Positions 24,089-32,833 of a stretch of DNA of 64,000 bases are shown one piece after another (the first letter of the stretch is position 1; each line of letters opens with the position of its first letter). The stretch comes from Jiangella aurantiaca (GTDB lineage: Bacteria > Actinomycetota > Actinomycetes > Jiangellales > Jiangellaceae). The stretch is taken from the NCBI RefSeq assembly GCF_004349105.1, contig NZ_SMLB01000017.1, forward strand, positions 1 to 64,000, in the 5' to 3' direction. Under the pieces are notes generated by a model, which had not been told where the DNA came from, did not search any database, and saw only the letters and a list, made by a program, of their open reading frames with translations. The translations under genes were made by a program, and so were the position numbers.

Positions 24089-25020
24089 CGCAGGCGACGA
24101 CCGCGACCCGTCCACCGGCAACACCGGCCACCGGACGGCGCCGGCTCGCCGATCGCGAGGGCCCGCTGGCATCGCTTTTTCTCCTGCCGGCCGTCGTGTA
24201 CGTCGTCGCCTTGGTCGGCGTCCCCTTCGTGCTGGCCATCGGGTTCGCGTTCAGCGACGTGACCGCCGGGGACCCGTCGTACGACTGGGCAGGGCTCGAC
24301 GCCTACCGGCGGGTGTTCGACGACCCGGTGTTCTGGCAGGCGCTGCGGAACACGCTGGTGTTCACCGGCGTGTCGATGGTGCTGATCGTGGTGTTCGGGA
24401 AGGTGCTGGCGAACATCCTCATCGCCGACTTCCGCGGCAAATGGCTGGTCCGGTTCCTGGTGCTGCTGCCGTGGACGACCCCGGTCGCGCTGTCGACCGT
24501 GTCCTGGCTGTGGCTACTGGACTCGATCTTCTCGCCGATCGACTGGCTGCTCCGCCAGGTCGGGCTGCTCGAGGGCAACATGTACTGGCTCGGCCGGCCG
24601 TCGCTCGCGACCGCGTCGGTGATCGCGGTGCACGTGTGGCGGCTGGTGCCGCTGGCGGCGGTGATCATCATGGCGGGTCTGATCGCGATCCCGCGCGACA
24701 TCGACGAGGCGGCCCGGGTCGACGGCGCCGGCTTCTGGCGGCGCATGTTCGAGGTGACGATCCCGCTCACGATGCCGCTGATAGCGGTGGCCGCGCTGTT
24801 CGGTGCGATCTTCACCTTCACCGACATGGCGGTGGTGTACGTGCTGACGCGCGGCGGGCCGACCAACTCCACTCAGGTGCTGGCGAGCTGGGCCTTCGTG
24901 CGCGGCATCGAAGGCGGCGACGTGGCGCAGGGCGCGGCGATCGCGCTGTTCCTGTTCCCGCTGCTGCTGGCCGCGGCGGTGCTCATCCTGCGCGCGGTCC
25001 GCCGGATGCAGGTGATGTGA
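24085..25020 (+). CDS. Sugar ABC importer permease, MalF/UgpA type
   Basis: 311 residues with six hydrophobic helices and the coupling EAA loop DEAARVDGAGFWRRMFEVTI. A short charged N terminus precedes the first helix (PLASLFLLPAVVYVVALVGV). It forms the membrane channel with the next gene product and the MalK-like ATPase. Both the start (ATGA overlap with the ATPase) and the end (1-base gap to the next gene) show tight coupling. Confidence 0.88.
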   Translation: MTQATTATRPPATPATGRRRLADREGPLASLFLLPAVVYVVALVGVPFVLAIGFAFSDVTAGDPSYDWAGLDAYRRVFDDPVFWQALRNTLVFTGVSMVLIVVFGKVLANILIADFRGKWLVRFLVLLPWTTPVALSTVSWLWLLDSIFSPIDWLLRQVGLLEGNMYWLGRPSLATASVIAVHVWRLVPLAAVIIMAGLIAIPRDIDEAARVDGAGFWRRMFEVTIPLTMPLIAVAALFGAIFTFTDMAVVYVLTRGGPTNSTQVLASWAFVRGIEGGDVAQGAAIALFLFPLLLAAAVLILRAVRRMQVM

Positions 25021-25021
25021 G

Positions 25022-25933
25022 GTGAGCGCCAGGATGAGCGATTCGGTGCTGACCGAGCCCCCGGCCGAGGTCGACCGGCAGCGGCGGCGCTTTGTGTGGC
25101 GCCGACGCGCGGGCCGAGTCGGGGTGTACGTCCTCGCCGTGCTGGCCGCGGTGGTCGCGGCCGGACCGTTCCTGTGGAGCGCGGTCACGGCGTTGAAGCT
25201 GAACAGCGACCTCTACACCGCCACCAACAACCCGTTCTTCTTCAACAAGCCGGCCACGCTCGACCACGTGCTGTTCCTGTTCCAGGACACCCCGTTCCCG
25301 ACCTTCGTGGTCAACACGCTGTGGGTCGGGGTGCTGGTCGTCGCGATCACGCTGCTGTTCGGCTTGCCGGCGGCGTACGCGCTGGCCCGGCTGGACCGCC
25401 CATGGGCCGGACCGGCGGGCATCGCCCTGTTCTTCGTCTACCTGGTGCCGCCGACCCTGCTGTTCCTCTCCCTCACCCGGGTCGTGGTCTGGCTGGGCCT
25501 GCAGGACTCCACCTGGTCGCTGGTGCTGATCTACCCGACGATCACCATCCCGGTGTGCACCTGGCTGCTCATCGGCTTCTGCAAGGGCCTGCCGAAGGAT
25601 GTCGAGGAACAGGCCATGGTCGACGGGTACAGCCGACTCGGCGCGTTCGCCCGGGTAGTCGTGCCACTACTGTTCCCCGGCATCGTCGCCGTCGTGGTGT
25701 TCGCCTTCACCCTGACCGCCAGCGAGTTCATCTACGCACTGGCATTCATCTCGCCGTCGGCGGAAAAGACGGTGAGCACCGGCGTACCCACCGAACTGAT
25801 CCGCGGCGACGTGTTCTTCTGGCAGTCGCTGCAGGCCTCCAACATCGTGGTCGCGATGCCGATCGCGCTGCTGTTCACGCTGTTACTCGGCCGATTCGTC
25901 GCCGGCTTCACCATGGGCGCTGTCAAAGGCTGA
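25022..25933 (+). CDS. Sugar ABC importer permease, MalG/UgpE type
   Basis: 303 residues, six helices, with a degenerate EAA loop reading EEQAMVDGYSRLGAFARVVV (normally EAAxIDGA). A long Arg-rich N terminus precedes the first helix. It is the last gene of the importer operon. An in-frame ATG at 25034 (MSDSVL) would remove four residues (MSAR); neither start has a strong ribosome binding site beyond GAGGTGAG overlapping the upstream stop. Confidence 0.87.
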   Translation: MSARMSDSVLTEPPAEVDRQRRRFVWRRRAGRVGVYVLAVLAAVVAAGPFLWSAVTALKLNSDLYTATNNPFFFNKPATLDHVLFLFQDTPFPTFVVNTLWVGVLVVAITLLFGLPAAYALARLDRPWAGPAGIALFFVYLVPPTLLFLSLTRVVVWLGLQDSTWSLVLIYPTITIPVCTWLLIGFCKGLPKDVEEQAMVDGYSRLGAFARVVVPLLFPGIVAVVVFAFTLTASEFIYALAFISPSAEKTVSTGVPTELIRGDVFFWQSLQASNIVVAMPIALLFTLLLGRFVAGFTMGAVKG

Positions 25934-25939
25934 CGCCCG

Positions 25940-26045
25940 GCCCGCTTGGCCCGCGTCTCGGGCTTCTTGGCGCCTGTCACCTGCAGCACGTGCCACTGCT
26001 GCTTGCTGTACGACAGCGTCTGCCAGAACTCCTGCTGCTTCCGTG
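25940..26045 (-). pseudogene. YdeI/OmpD-associated-family C-terminal fragment
   Basis: About 33 codons on the minus strand read FWQTLSYSKQQWHVLQVTGA then KKPETRAKR, the conserved C-terminal motif of YdeI/OmpD-associated proteins (family pattern LSYS-KQ-HVL-V-GAK-PETR-RRI). The rest of the protein (about 150-190 residues) is absent. The surrounding 25934-26462 interval (529 bases) holds no intact gene; besides this fragment it contains the palindrome at 26142-26196. Confidence 0.5.
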
Positions 26046-26141
26046 GGTCTCGGCCGGGGGTGTGGCCCGGTGTGTGGTGGATAGTGGGGATTCGGGTCGC
26101 CGGTCCCTGCCCGGGCGATAGGGCAGACCGGCCGGTCATGA

Positions 26142-26196
26142 TCCGGGCATGTTGACACCAGCGCCAACAGTTGGCGTTCTTGTCAACACGCCCGGA
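26142..26196. repeat. Extended palindrome with TGTTGACA arms
   Basis: A nested inverted repeat. TCCGGGC (26142-26148) pairs with GCCCGGA (26190-26196), TGTTGACA (26150-26157) with TGTCAACA (26181-26188), and CGCCAA (26162-26167) with TTGGCG (26171-26176). There is one mismatch and one 4+4 internal loop. It lies in the gene-free 25.9-26.5 kb interval. The layered, long symmetry is more like a dispersed palindromic repeat than a terminator, which would be expected right after a stop codon. Confidence 0.65.
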
Positions 26197-26462
26197 CCGA
26201 CAGGCCAGCCCGGCGCCGGGACGCGAGCCCTCTTGCGCCCGGCACTCGCCGTCGCCACCACCGCAGCGCGCACACCTGCACATCAGCCAGCCCACGCGTT
26301 CCAGCTCACCGGATCCTCGCTGGCCCGGCAGTCGTTCGAGCATGGCAACACCGGCAGCTGCCGACGCGATCTTTGCTCGTCCGCCCATCATGATGGCCCC
26401 CTCAGGAATGCGGAACGTTGCCGGAACAGCACGCGCACGACCAGGGCCGGTCGACCGCTCCG

Positions 26463-28949
26463 TCAGAGGTAGGCGAGGGCTTCGCGGACGGTGAGCCGGG
26501 AGGCGCGGGTTGCTGCCGCGTCGGTAGCAAGCCACGCACCGAGGACCACGAGGCCGGTCCAGATGAGGGCGGCGAGGATGGAAGGCCGGAACGGCAGCGG
26601 CGCGTACATGAACGTGTTGCCGAGCAGGGCGCCGATGGCCGCGGTGACGCCGAGGGCCGGGAGCACCGCGAGCAGGCAGCTGGCGAGGGCGATGAAGATG
26701 CCTTCGGCGATGACGATGCGACGCACGGCCTTGGGGCGGGCGCCGATGGCGTGCATGACGCCGAACTCGCGGATCCGTTCCAGCACGTTGGCGCCCATCG
26801 TGGAGGCCAGGCCGATGCAGCCGATGACGCCCATCGGCAACGCGGTCGCCAGCAGGATCACGAGGATCGGTTCCAGGTGCCCGCCAGTGACGGCTTCCTG
26901 ACGACCGACGGAGTCGGCGGACTGCACGTCGATACCGGCACCGGCGAGGGCCTGGTCGACTGCGTCGGCCGCGGTGGCCCGGGCTTGTTCGTCGTGATCG
27001 GAGGTGACGATGCGGAGAGCGTTCGACCACCGTGGCTCGCCCAACGCTGTGGCGAGGCCTTCAGCCGTGACGTATGCGCTGCTGGTCGCGCCCCGTTCCT
27101 CGGCGATGCCCACGACGCGCCACCTGGTGGACACTCCGGCGATGGACAGCTGAACAGTGTCACCGGTCTGGATGTCGGCATCGGCGGCGGCCAACGTGAC
27201 CTGGTTGAGCACGATCGCCCCGGTCTCCTGCGCTTCCAGCCAGCGTCCTTCCGACAGTTCGGGAGGAGCGAACGTGGTGGTGTCCGCCGGGAGCGCGGTG
27301 ACCTGGAGGCGGCCGTGCCCCTGGTCGGGATAGGTGCGCGAGACCGGCAGCCCGCCCGGCCCGGAGAGGCTGGCCGAGGCGGTGGTCCAGCCCTCGAACC
27401 GCTCCACCCCGGACACCTGGCCCACCACCGGGGCGAGCACGTCCACGGACACGGGCGTGGCCAGCTGCACGGCGACGTCCCATTGGAGCAGCTCGGCCGT
27501 CTCGGCCGCGACCGCTTCCATGCCGTCACGCGCGGACAACCCGGCGACGAACATCATGCCCGCGCTCGCCAGCAGCCCCGCGGACAGCAGGAACCGGGCC
27601 GGGCGCCGGATCGTGTTGCGCAGCGCCATGAGCAGCCCCCGATCGAGGCGGGCGATACGACCCAGCCGGGCCAGGACGCGGGTCGCCCTGCGAGGGTCCG
27701 CGCCGGCGCCGCGGTGATCGATCGCCGCCCGCACGGTCGTGCGGCTGGTCTTGACCAGCGGCACCAGCGCCATGAGGACGGGCAGGACGACCCCGGCGGC
27801 GAGGACGACCAGGTAGGTCCACCACGCGGGCGCGAGGCCGGCGGGATCGATGCCCAGGAAGTCGAACACGGCGGGGGCGAACGCGCGGCCGATCAGGATG
27901 CCGGGGGCCAGCGCGAGCAGCGTGGCGACTCCGGCGATCAGCAACGTCATCGCCAGGTATAGGCGCGCGATGCTGCCGGCGCGGGCGCCGATCGCCTTCA
28001 TGATCCCGATCTGCGGTATCTGCTGGGCGAACAGGCCGCCCAGCATGTTCGCGACCAGGATCGTGCTGAGCAGCAGGGCGGCCCCGGCTCCGACCAGGAG
28101 CGCGCTGAGGAGCGCGTCAGCCTGCCCCTGGTGCGGGTGCGCGTACGGTTCCGGAACCTGGATCTCGGCGACGGCGAGACCGTGCGCTTGCTGCAGCCAG
28201 AGCGCGACGTCACCGGCGACGGCGACGATCGTGTCACGGTCCCGGCTCGGCGTCGTCTCATCCGGGCCGGCGACCTGGATCTTCAACTGGTCCAGCGGAG
28301 ACCCCGGCGACCACTGACCGGCGGCCGCCGCCTCCGACTCGCCAACGGCGGCCAGCGACGCCGTGGAGAGGTAGCCGCGACCGGCCTGCTCCTGCGCGGC
28401 CGGTGAGAGGCTGGGGTCGTAGACGGTGCCCGCCACCCACAGGCGGATCGCCTCGCCGTCAGGTGTCTCGACGGTCACCGCGTCACCGACGGCCACCTCC
28501 AGCAGGTCGAGCGAGTCCCGCCCCAGATAGATCTCACCGGGGTCTGGCGGCCATGCGCCGTCCTCGACGAAGAACCTCGCCATCGTCAGCGGATCGTCCG
28601 GCGCCGCCGCGAACACCTGCAGCCGGACGTCGCGCGGCTCGCCGACGACGGTGATGTCGCTGGTGAATTGGGTGCGCCCGGTCGCTTCCAGCACACCTGG
28701 CTGGTCGCGTGCCTCGGCGGCGATAGCGGCCATCCTCTCGGTGTCCACGCCGGGGGCGAACCGGATCGTCGCCGACGCCGGCTCGGTGCTCAGATATGCC
28801 CGCTCGACCTCTCGGTCGATGGCGCTCCACGCGTACAGCACAGCGCTGAACGCGGTCAGGCTCACCGCGATCGCGACCACCATCAACGCGATCCGAGGCC
28901 AGGTCGCCCGCAGATCGCGGCGCAGCTTGACCGCAAGCAGGCCCGTCAC
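26463..28949 (-). CDS. FtsX/MacB-type ABC transporter permease (two FtsX domains)
   Basis: 828 residues. There is one N-terminal helix, a periplasm-like MacB core domain (about 45-265), a three-helix FtsX domain (about 275-400), a central helix, a second extracellular domain and a second FtsX domain ending at the C terminus (LTVREALAYL). Duplicated FtsX architecture is typical of LolCE-like or antibiotic-export systems in Gram-positive bacteria. It pairs with the LolD-like ATPase whose stop overlaps this start (ATGA). Systems next to a two-component pair often respond to cell-envelope antimicrobials, but the substrate is unknown. Confidence 0.85.
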   Translation of the reverse strand: MTGLLAVKLRRDLRATWPRIALMVVAIAVSLTAFSAVLYAWSAIDREVERAYLSTEPASATIRFAPGVDTERMAAIAAEARDQPGVLEATGRTQFTSDITVVGEPRDVRLQVFAAAPDDPLTMARFFVEDGAWPPDPGEIYLGRDSLDLLEVAVGDAVTVETPDGEAIRLWVAGTVYDPSLSPAAQEQAGRGYLSTASLAAVGESEAAAAGQWSPGSPLDQLKIQVAGPDETTPSRDRDTIVAVAGDVALWLQQAHGLAVAEIQVPEPYAHPHQGQADALLSALLVGAGAALLLSTILVANMLGGLFAQQIPQIGIMKAIGARAGSIARLYLAMTLLIAGVATLLALAPGILIGRAFAPAVFDFLGIDPAGLAPAWWTYLVVLAAGVVLPVLMALVPLVKTSRTTVRAAIDHRGAGADPRRATRVLARLGRIARLDRGLLMALRNTIRRPARFLLSAGLLASAGMMFVAGLSARDGMEAVAAETAELLQWDVAVQLATPVSVDVLAPVVGQVSGVERFEGWTTASASLSGPGGLPVSRTYPDQGHGRLQVTALPADTTTFAPPELSEGRWLEAQETGAIVLNQVTLAAADADIQTGDTVQLSIAGVSTRWRVVGIAEERGATSSAYVTAEGLATALGEPRWSNALRIVTSDHDEQARATAADAVDQALAGAGIDVQSADSVGRQEAVTGGHLEPILVILLATALPMGVIGCIGLASTMGANVLERIREFGVMHAIGARPKAVRRIVIAEGIFIALASCLLAVLPALGVTAAIGALLGNTFMYAPLPFRPSILAALIWTGLVVLGAWLATDAAATRASRLTVREALAYL

Positions 28950-29659
28950 GCCGACGCCCCTGTCCGCTCGTCGTCGACGATCCGCCGGTCCACCAGCGTC
29001 ACCTCGCGACCGACGATCGACCTGATGTCGCGCTCGTGGGTCACCACCACGATGGTCCGTCCGTCGGCGTTCAGGTCCGCGAACAGCTTCAGAACCGCGT
29101 CGGCCGTGTGCGAGTCGAGGTTGCCGGTCGGCTCGTCGGCCAGAAGCAGCGGTGGGTCGTTGGCCAGTGCCCGGGCGATCGCCGCCCGCTGCTGCTGGCC
29201 CCCGGACAGCGTGGCCGGCAGTTTGTCGGCCTGGTCACCGATGCCTACGCGGTCCAGCAGGTGCAGCGCGCGGTCGCGGCGGTCGGCGACCGGTACCTTC
29301 CTGGCGAAGTCCATCGGCAGCATCACGTTCTCCACCACCGTCAGCGTCGGCAGCAGCTGGAAGAACTGGAACACCAGCCCGACGTTGTGACCCCGCCAGG
29401 TGGCCAAGCCCGACTCCGACAACGAACCCAGGTCCGCCCGCGCGACGTGCACCGTCCCCGACGTGGGCCGGTCGATGCCGGCGAGCAGGTTGAGCAGCGT
29501 CGTCTTCCCGCTGCCGGACCGGCCGACGATCGCGACGAACTCCCCGTAGGCGATATCGAGACTGAGATGGTCGACCGCGACGACCTCACCGGCACCCAGT
29601 GGATAGGTCTTGACGACATGGCTGACCCGTATCGCCGCGTCTGCCGTGTCCGCGTTCAT
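28946..29659 (-). CDS. ABC transporter ATP-binding protein, LolD/MacB type
   Basis: 237 residues. Walker A GRSGSGKTTLL, Q-loop VFQFFQLLPTLTV, signature LSGGQQQRAAIARA, Walker B LLLADEPTGNLDS and H-loop VTHERD are intact; ADEPTGNLD is the LolD/MacB hallmark. I chose the ATG at 29659 because it overlaps the stop of the small membrane-protein gene (ATGA) and family homology begins there. It drives the FtsX-type permease downstream. Confidence 0.9.
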   Translation of the reverse strand: MNADTADAAIRVSHVVKTYPLGAGEVVAVDHLSLDIAYGEFVAIVGRSGSGKTTLLNLLAGIDRPTSGTVHVARADLGSLSESGLATWRGHNVGLVFQFFQLLPTLTVVENVMLPMDFARKVPVADRRDRALHLLDRVGIGDQADKLPATLSGGQQQRAAIARALANDPPLLLADEPTGNLDSHTADAVLKLFADLNADGRTIVVVTHERDIRSIVGREVTLVDRRIVDDERTGASA

Positions 29660-29835
29660 CCGTGCCGTCCCGGACCGTGCTCGCCACCGCCCCCGCCGAT
29701 GAGCAGCCACACCACGACCAGCAACACCACGACCGCCGCGACGATCACGGTCACCTTCACCCAGCGACGCACACCAGTGGTCGCGTCGTCACCGGACCCC
29801 CAACCGGCGTCGGGCCGGCGAGACGGGTCAGTCAT
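29656..29835 (-). CDS. Small single-pass membrane protein heading the FtsX operon
   Basis: 59 residues: a polar N terminus (about 1-25), one strongly hydrophobic helix (VKVTVIVAAVVVLLVVVWLL) and a short Gly/His tail (GGGGGEHGPGRHG). No family is recognised. Its stop overlaps the ATPase start as ATGA, so it is translationally coupled to the ABC system and probably a subunit or regulator of it. It is too short for routine annotation. It is divergent from the histidine kinase gene, with 192 bases of shared promoter region between them. Confidence 0.6.
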   Translation of the reverse strand: MTDPSRRPDAGWGSGDDATTGVRRWVKVTVIVAAVVVLLVVVWLLIGGGGGEHGPGRHG

Positions 29836-30027
29836 GCGATGTCCTCTCGTGTCCAGGGCTGTTCGATGCGGCTGGCCTCGGCGATCAGCACGTCCCGAAC
29901 GTACGGACACCCGGGCCGGCGCCGAAACGCCCCGCCGGGTGACCTTCGCCGTCCTCATCGCGTGGACGCGGATCCCCCGCAAGGGCGACTCGCTGGCAGC
30001 GCGCGGGGCGGTAACCTCGCAGTGCCC

Positions 30028-31227
30028 ATGTACACGACAGCCGGCGTCCGCGGATCGTTCGCGACCACACGAGGCTCGCGAGCGCTTGTGGACGTCGCCA
30101 TCGTGGCTGTCGTCCTCATCGGCACGCTGTCGCAGCTCTCGCACGGCGGCATCGCGCCAACTCGGCCGGGTTCGACGGAGCTGGACCCGCTCGGCGTCCT
30201 GCTCGCCGCCTGCGGGGCAGTGCCGCTCTTGTCGTGGCGACGGTCACCACTCGGCGCGTTCGTGGCGACGTCCGCGGTGAGCGTCCTGTTGGCCGGATTC
30301 GGCTACTCCGTCGACCTGGCTCTCGGCCCCACCATCGCCCTCTACCTCCTGACCGCCAGCCGCGACCGCGACGCCCCATGGCCCGGACGCATCACCGCCA
30401 TCGTGGTCGGGCTGCTCGTGGCATACCTCGGCGCGACCGCAGCCGCACACCAGACCTTCCCCGGTATCGAACTCCTGCACACCGGACTCGCCTGGACCGC
30501 CGCCTGGTTCGCCGGCGAGCGGACCCATCTGCGTCGGGAACAGCTAGCAGAGTTCAGAGCGCGCGCCCATCGCGCCGAACGCGACGCCGAACGCGAACGA
30601 CTGCTCGCCGTCGCCGAAGAACGCGCCCGCATCGCGCGCGATCTCCACGACTCCGCCGGCCACGCGATCAACGTCATCGCCGTCCGAGCCGGCGCGGCCC
30701 GGCTGCGCCACCATGACGAGCCAGATCGCTCGCTACCCGCCCTGACCGCGATCGAGGAGCTCGCCCGGCAGACCGCGGACGACATCGACCGGATCGTGGC
30801 GACACTCCGGGACAGCGGCCCATCGGACGGAGTGGAAGCACCGACCGGGCTCGCGTCGCTCGACACGTTGATCGCCCACCACACATCGGCCGGACTCGAC
30901 GTCACACTCGAGACCACAGACGCGCCCGGGCAGCTCGACCGGGCAACCGACCAGGCCGCCTACCGCATCCTCCAGGAGGCGCTCACCAACGCCGCACGCC
31001 ACGGCGCGGGCAGCGCCACGATCATTCTCGAGTCCACCGCCACCGAGGTCCGGCTCACGGTCATCAACCCCGTGGCCGACCGTGACCGCCATCGACCCAG
31101 CGGCGGCCACGGCCTCATCGGCATGCAAGAACGCGCGACCCTGCTCGGCGGCAGCTTCGACGCCCAGCGCGTCGACGGCGCGTTTCGCGTCCACGTCCGG
31201 TTACCCAACGGAGGCCGCCGGACGTGA
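30028..31227 (+). CDS. Sensor histidine kinase, NarL-type (HisKA_3)
   Basis: 399 residues. The N-terminal membrane part has about four to five helices (residues 20-160) and no large extracellular domain, typical of intramembrane-sensing kinases. The phosphoacceptor region is ARIARDLHDSAGHAINVIAV with the His in RDLHD. The ATPase has the N-box LQEALTNAARHG and the G-box GGHGLIGMQERA. The ATG at 30028 was chosen because upstream in-frame sequence lacks helices. Its stop overlaps the response regulator start (GTGA). It is divergent from the FtsX-ABC operon, the likely target. Confidence 0.87.
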   Translation: MYTTAGVRGSFATTRGSRALVDVAIVAVVLIGTLSQLSHGGIAPTRPGSTELDPLGVLLAACGAVPLLSWRRSPLGAFVATSAVSVLLAGFGYSVDLALGPTIALYLLTASRDRDAPWPGRITAIVVGLLVAYLGATAAAHQTFPGIELLHTGLAWTAAWFAGERTHLRREQLAEFRARAHRAERDAERERLLAVAEERARIARDLHDSAGHAINVIAVRAGAARLRHHDEPDRSLPALTAIEELARQTADDIDRIVATLRDSGPSDGVEAPTGLASLDTLIAHHTSAGLDVTLETTDAPGQLDRATDQAAYRILQEALTNAARHGAGSATIILESTATEVRLTVINPVADRDRHRPSGGHGLIGMQERATLLGGSFDAQRVDGAFRVHVRLPNGGRRT

Positions 31228-31883
31228 CACGCGTACTGATCGCGGACGACGACGACCTCATGCGCGCCGGCCTCGTCGAACTCCTCACCGCCGATCCCCG
31301 GATCGAGATCGTCGGCCTCGCATCGACCGGACGAGAAGCCATCGAACGAACGGCTCGAACGGCGCCGGACGTCGTCCTGATGGATGTGCGCATGCCCGGC
31401 CTCGACGGCATCGCCGCCACTCAGGAGCTCACGCGAGCGGCACCTGACGTACGAGTTCTGATTCTCACGACGTTCGAGCAGGACGACTACATCTTCGGCG
31501 CCCTCCGCGCCGGCGCGTCGGGCTTCCTTCTCAAACGCAGCCGGCCGGAAGAGTTGATCGCGGCCGTGGACATCGTCGCGGCGGGCGACTCGCTGCTGTC
31601 GCCATCGGTCACCAGGCGGGTGATCGACCGCATGGCCCAGCAGCCCACGCCGAACCTCGCCGGCCAGACGAGACTCGACCAGCTCACCCCCCGCGAGCGC
31701 GAAGTCCTCGCCCTCATCGCCCGTGGCCTGTCGAACCGCGAGATCGCCGCCGCCCTGACTGTCGAGGAATCGACGATCAGAACACACGTCAAGCGACTGC
31801 TCATGAAGCTCGATCTCCGCGATCGGGTCCAGGCCGTGATCTTCGCCTACGAAACGGGCGTGAGCACCCCGCGCGCCGAGTAA
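31224..31883 (+). CDS. LuxR/NarL-family response regulator
   Basis: 219 residues. The receiver domain has the acidic pair ADDDDLMRAG, phosphoacceptor Asp54 in LMDVRMPG, Thr in ILTTFEQDDY and Lys in FLLKRSRPEEL. The C-terminal LuxR helix-turn-helix is LTPREREVLALIARGLSNRE. It is translated together with the kinase (GTGA overlap) and probably controls the divergent envelope-type ABC operon. Confidence 0.9.
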   Translation: MTRVLIADDDDLMRAGLVELLTADPRIEIVGLASTGREAIERTARTAPDVVLMDVRMPGLDGIAATQELTRAAPDVRVLILTTFEQDDYIFGALRAGASGFLLKRSRPEELIAAVDIVAAGDSLLSPSVTRRVIDRMAQQPTPNLAGQTRLDQLTPREREVLALIARGLSNREIAAALTVEESTIRTHVKRLLMKLDLRDRVQAVIFAYETGVSTPRAE

Positions 31884-31904
31884 ACACATTCCTCCGTCCC
31901 GGAG

Positions 31905-32791
31905 GTGTGGACCGCCGACGAACGCCTCCTGGTGGTCGACTCCGACAGCGGCGACATCGTCGTCCTCGACGACGGCGTGGAGGTGGAACGGCTCTCGACC
32001 CTACCGGCGCCGATCAGCCTGGCCCGCAGTGCGGACGGCCGCATCGCGATGGCACTGCGGGGCCGCGACACCGACCGTGACCACGTCACCGTCATCGACA
32101 CCGCCTACGACGAAGCGACCGGCGAGGCACGCCGTCCGTTCGTGGCCCAGACCTACCTCGCACAGTCGCCGGGCGGCGTGAGCAACGGGCGGCTGCCGGA
32201 GGTCACCGGCAGCATCGGCGTCGCCGAGGAAGGCAGCGGCCGGATGGTTCTCCTCGACCCCGCAGGCGTGCCGGGTCTGGGCGACGCCTCCGCCGGGGAG
32301 CTGGAGCTGGCCGCGGCCGACCACTACGCGTTCGCGGTCGGCCGCGACGGCGACGGGCGGTGTTCGGGTGCGCCGACGGCGTCCTGGTCGTGCCGGTGGA
32401 CCCCGCCGACGACACCACCCGCAGGGTCCCGGCGATCACCCGAATCCCACTCTCGACAGGCGGCACCAGCCGCACCGCCCTGGCCGTCACGACGACGCCC
32501 GACGGCGAGCAGCTGCTCGTCCTCACCCACCAGGGATTCCTGCAGATACGCGACGGCCGCGACGGAGACCTGCGGCACGAGATCCAGCTCGGCGAGCGCG
32601 TCGACCTCGACTTCCACGAGCACGTCGACCGTGCCACCGCACCCGACCTCGCCGCCGCCGACGACCACGTGTACGTCTCCCAACCCGGCCGCCAGCGCAT
32701 CGTCACCGTCGACCTCACCCGCGGCCGCGTCGTCGACCGCACTGATGTCGACGGCATGCCCACCCGCATGGTGCTGCTCGGGGCGAACTGA
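31905..32791 (+). pseudogene. Beta-propeller-like protein, frameshifted and lacking an export signal
   Basis: Repeating WD/NHL-like strands run from 31905 (ERLLVVDSDSGDIVVLDDGV) to 32791 (YVSQPGRQRIVTVDLTRGRV) but in two frames. The first frame is coding to about 32357 and the second from about 32358 (VFGCADGVLVVPVDPADD). The junction GGGCGGTG is explained by loss of one GCGG unit, a 4-base slip. There is no signal peptide or family N terminus, so the 5' end may also be missing. AztD-type metallochaperones and other propellers were considered; none can be asserted. It follows the response regulator by 21 bases. Confidence 0.5.
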
Positions 32792-32833
32792 CGAGGACAT
32801 CGTCGCTCACGGTCGTAGCCAATACTGGAGGCC

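Noticed and set aside
21665-24172. An 835-codon minus-strand open frame
   Set aside because: It is antisense to the binding protein and MalK-like genes, which have clear domains; no motif of its own.
26418-27962. A 514-codon plus-strand open frame opposite the FtsX permease
   Set aside because: No recognisable domain, low-complexity composition, and fully antisense to a clear membrane protein.
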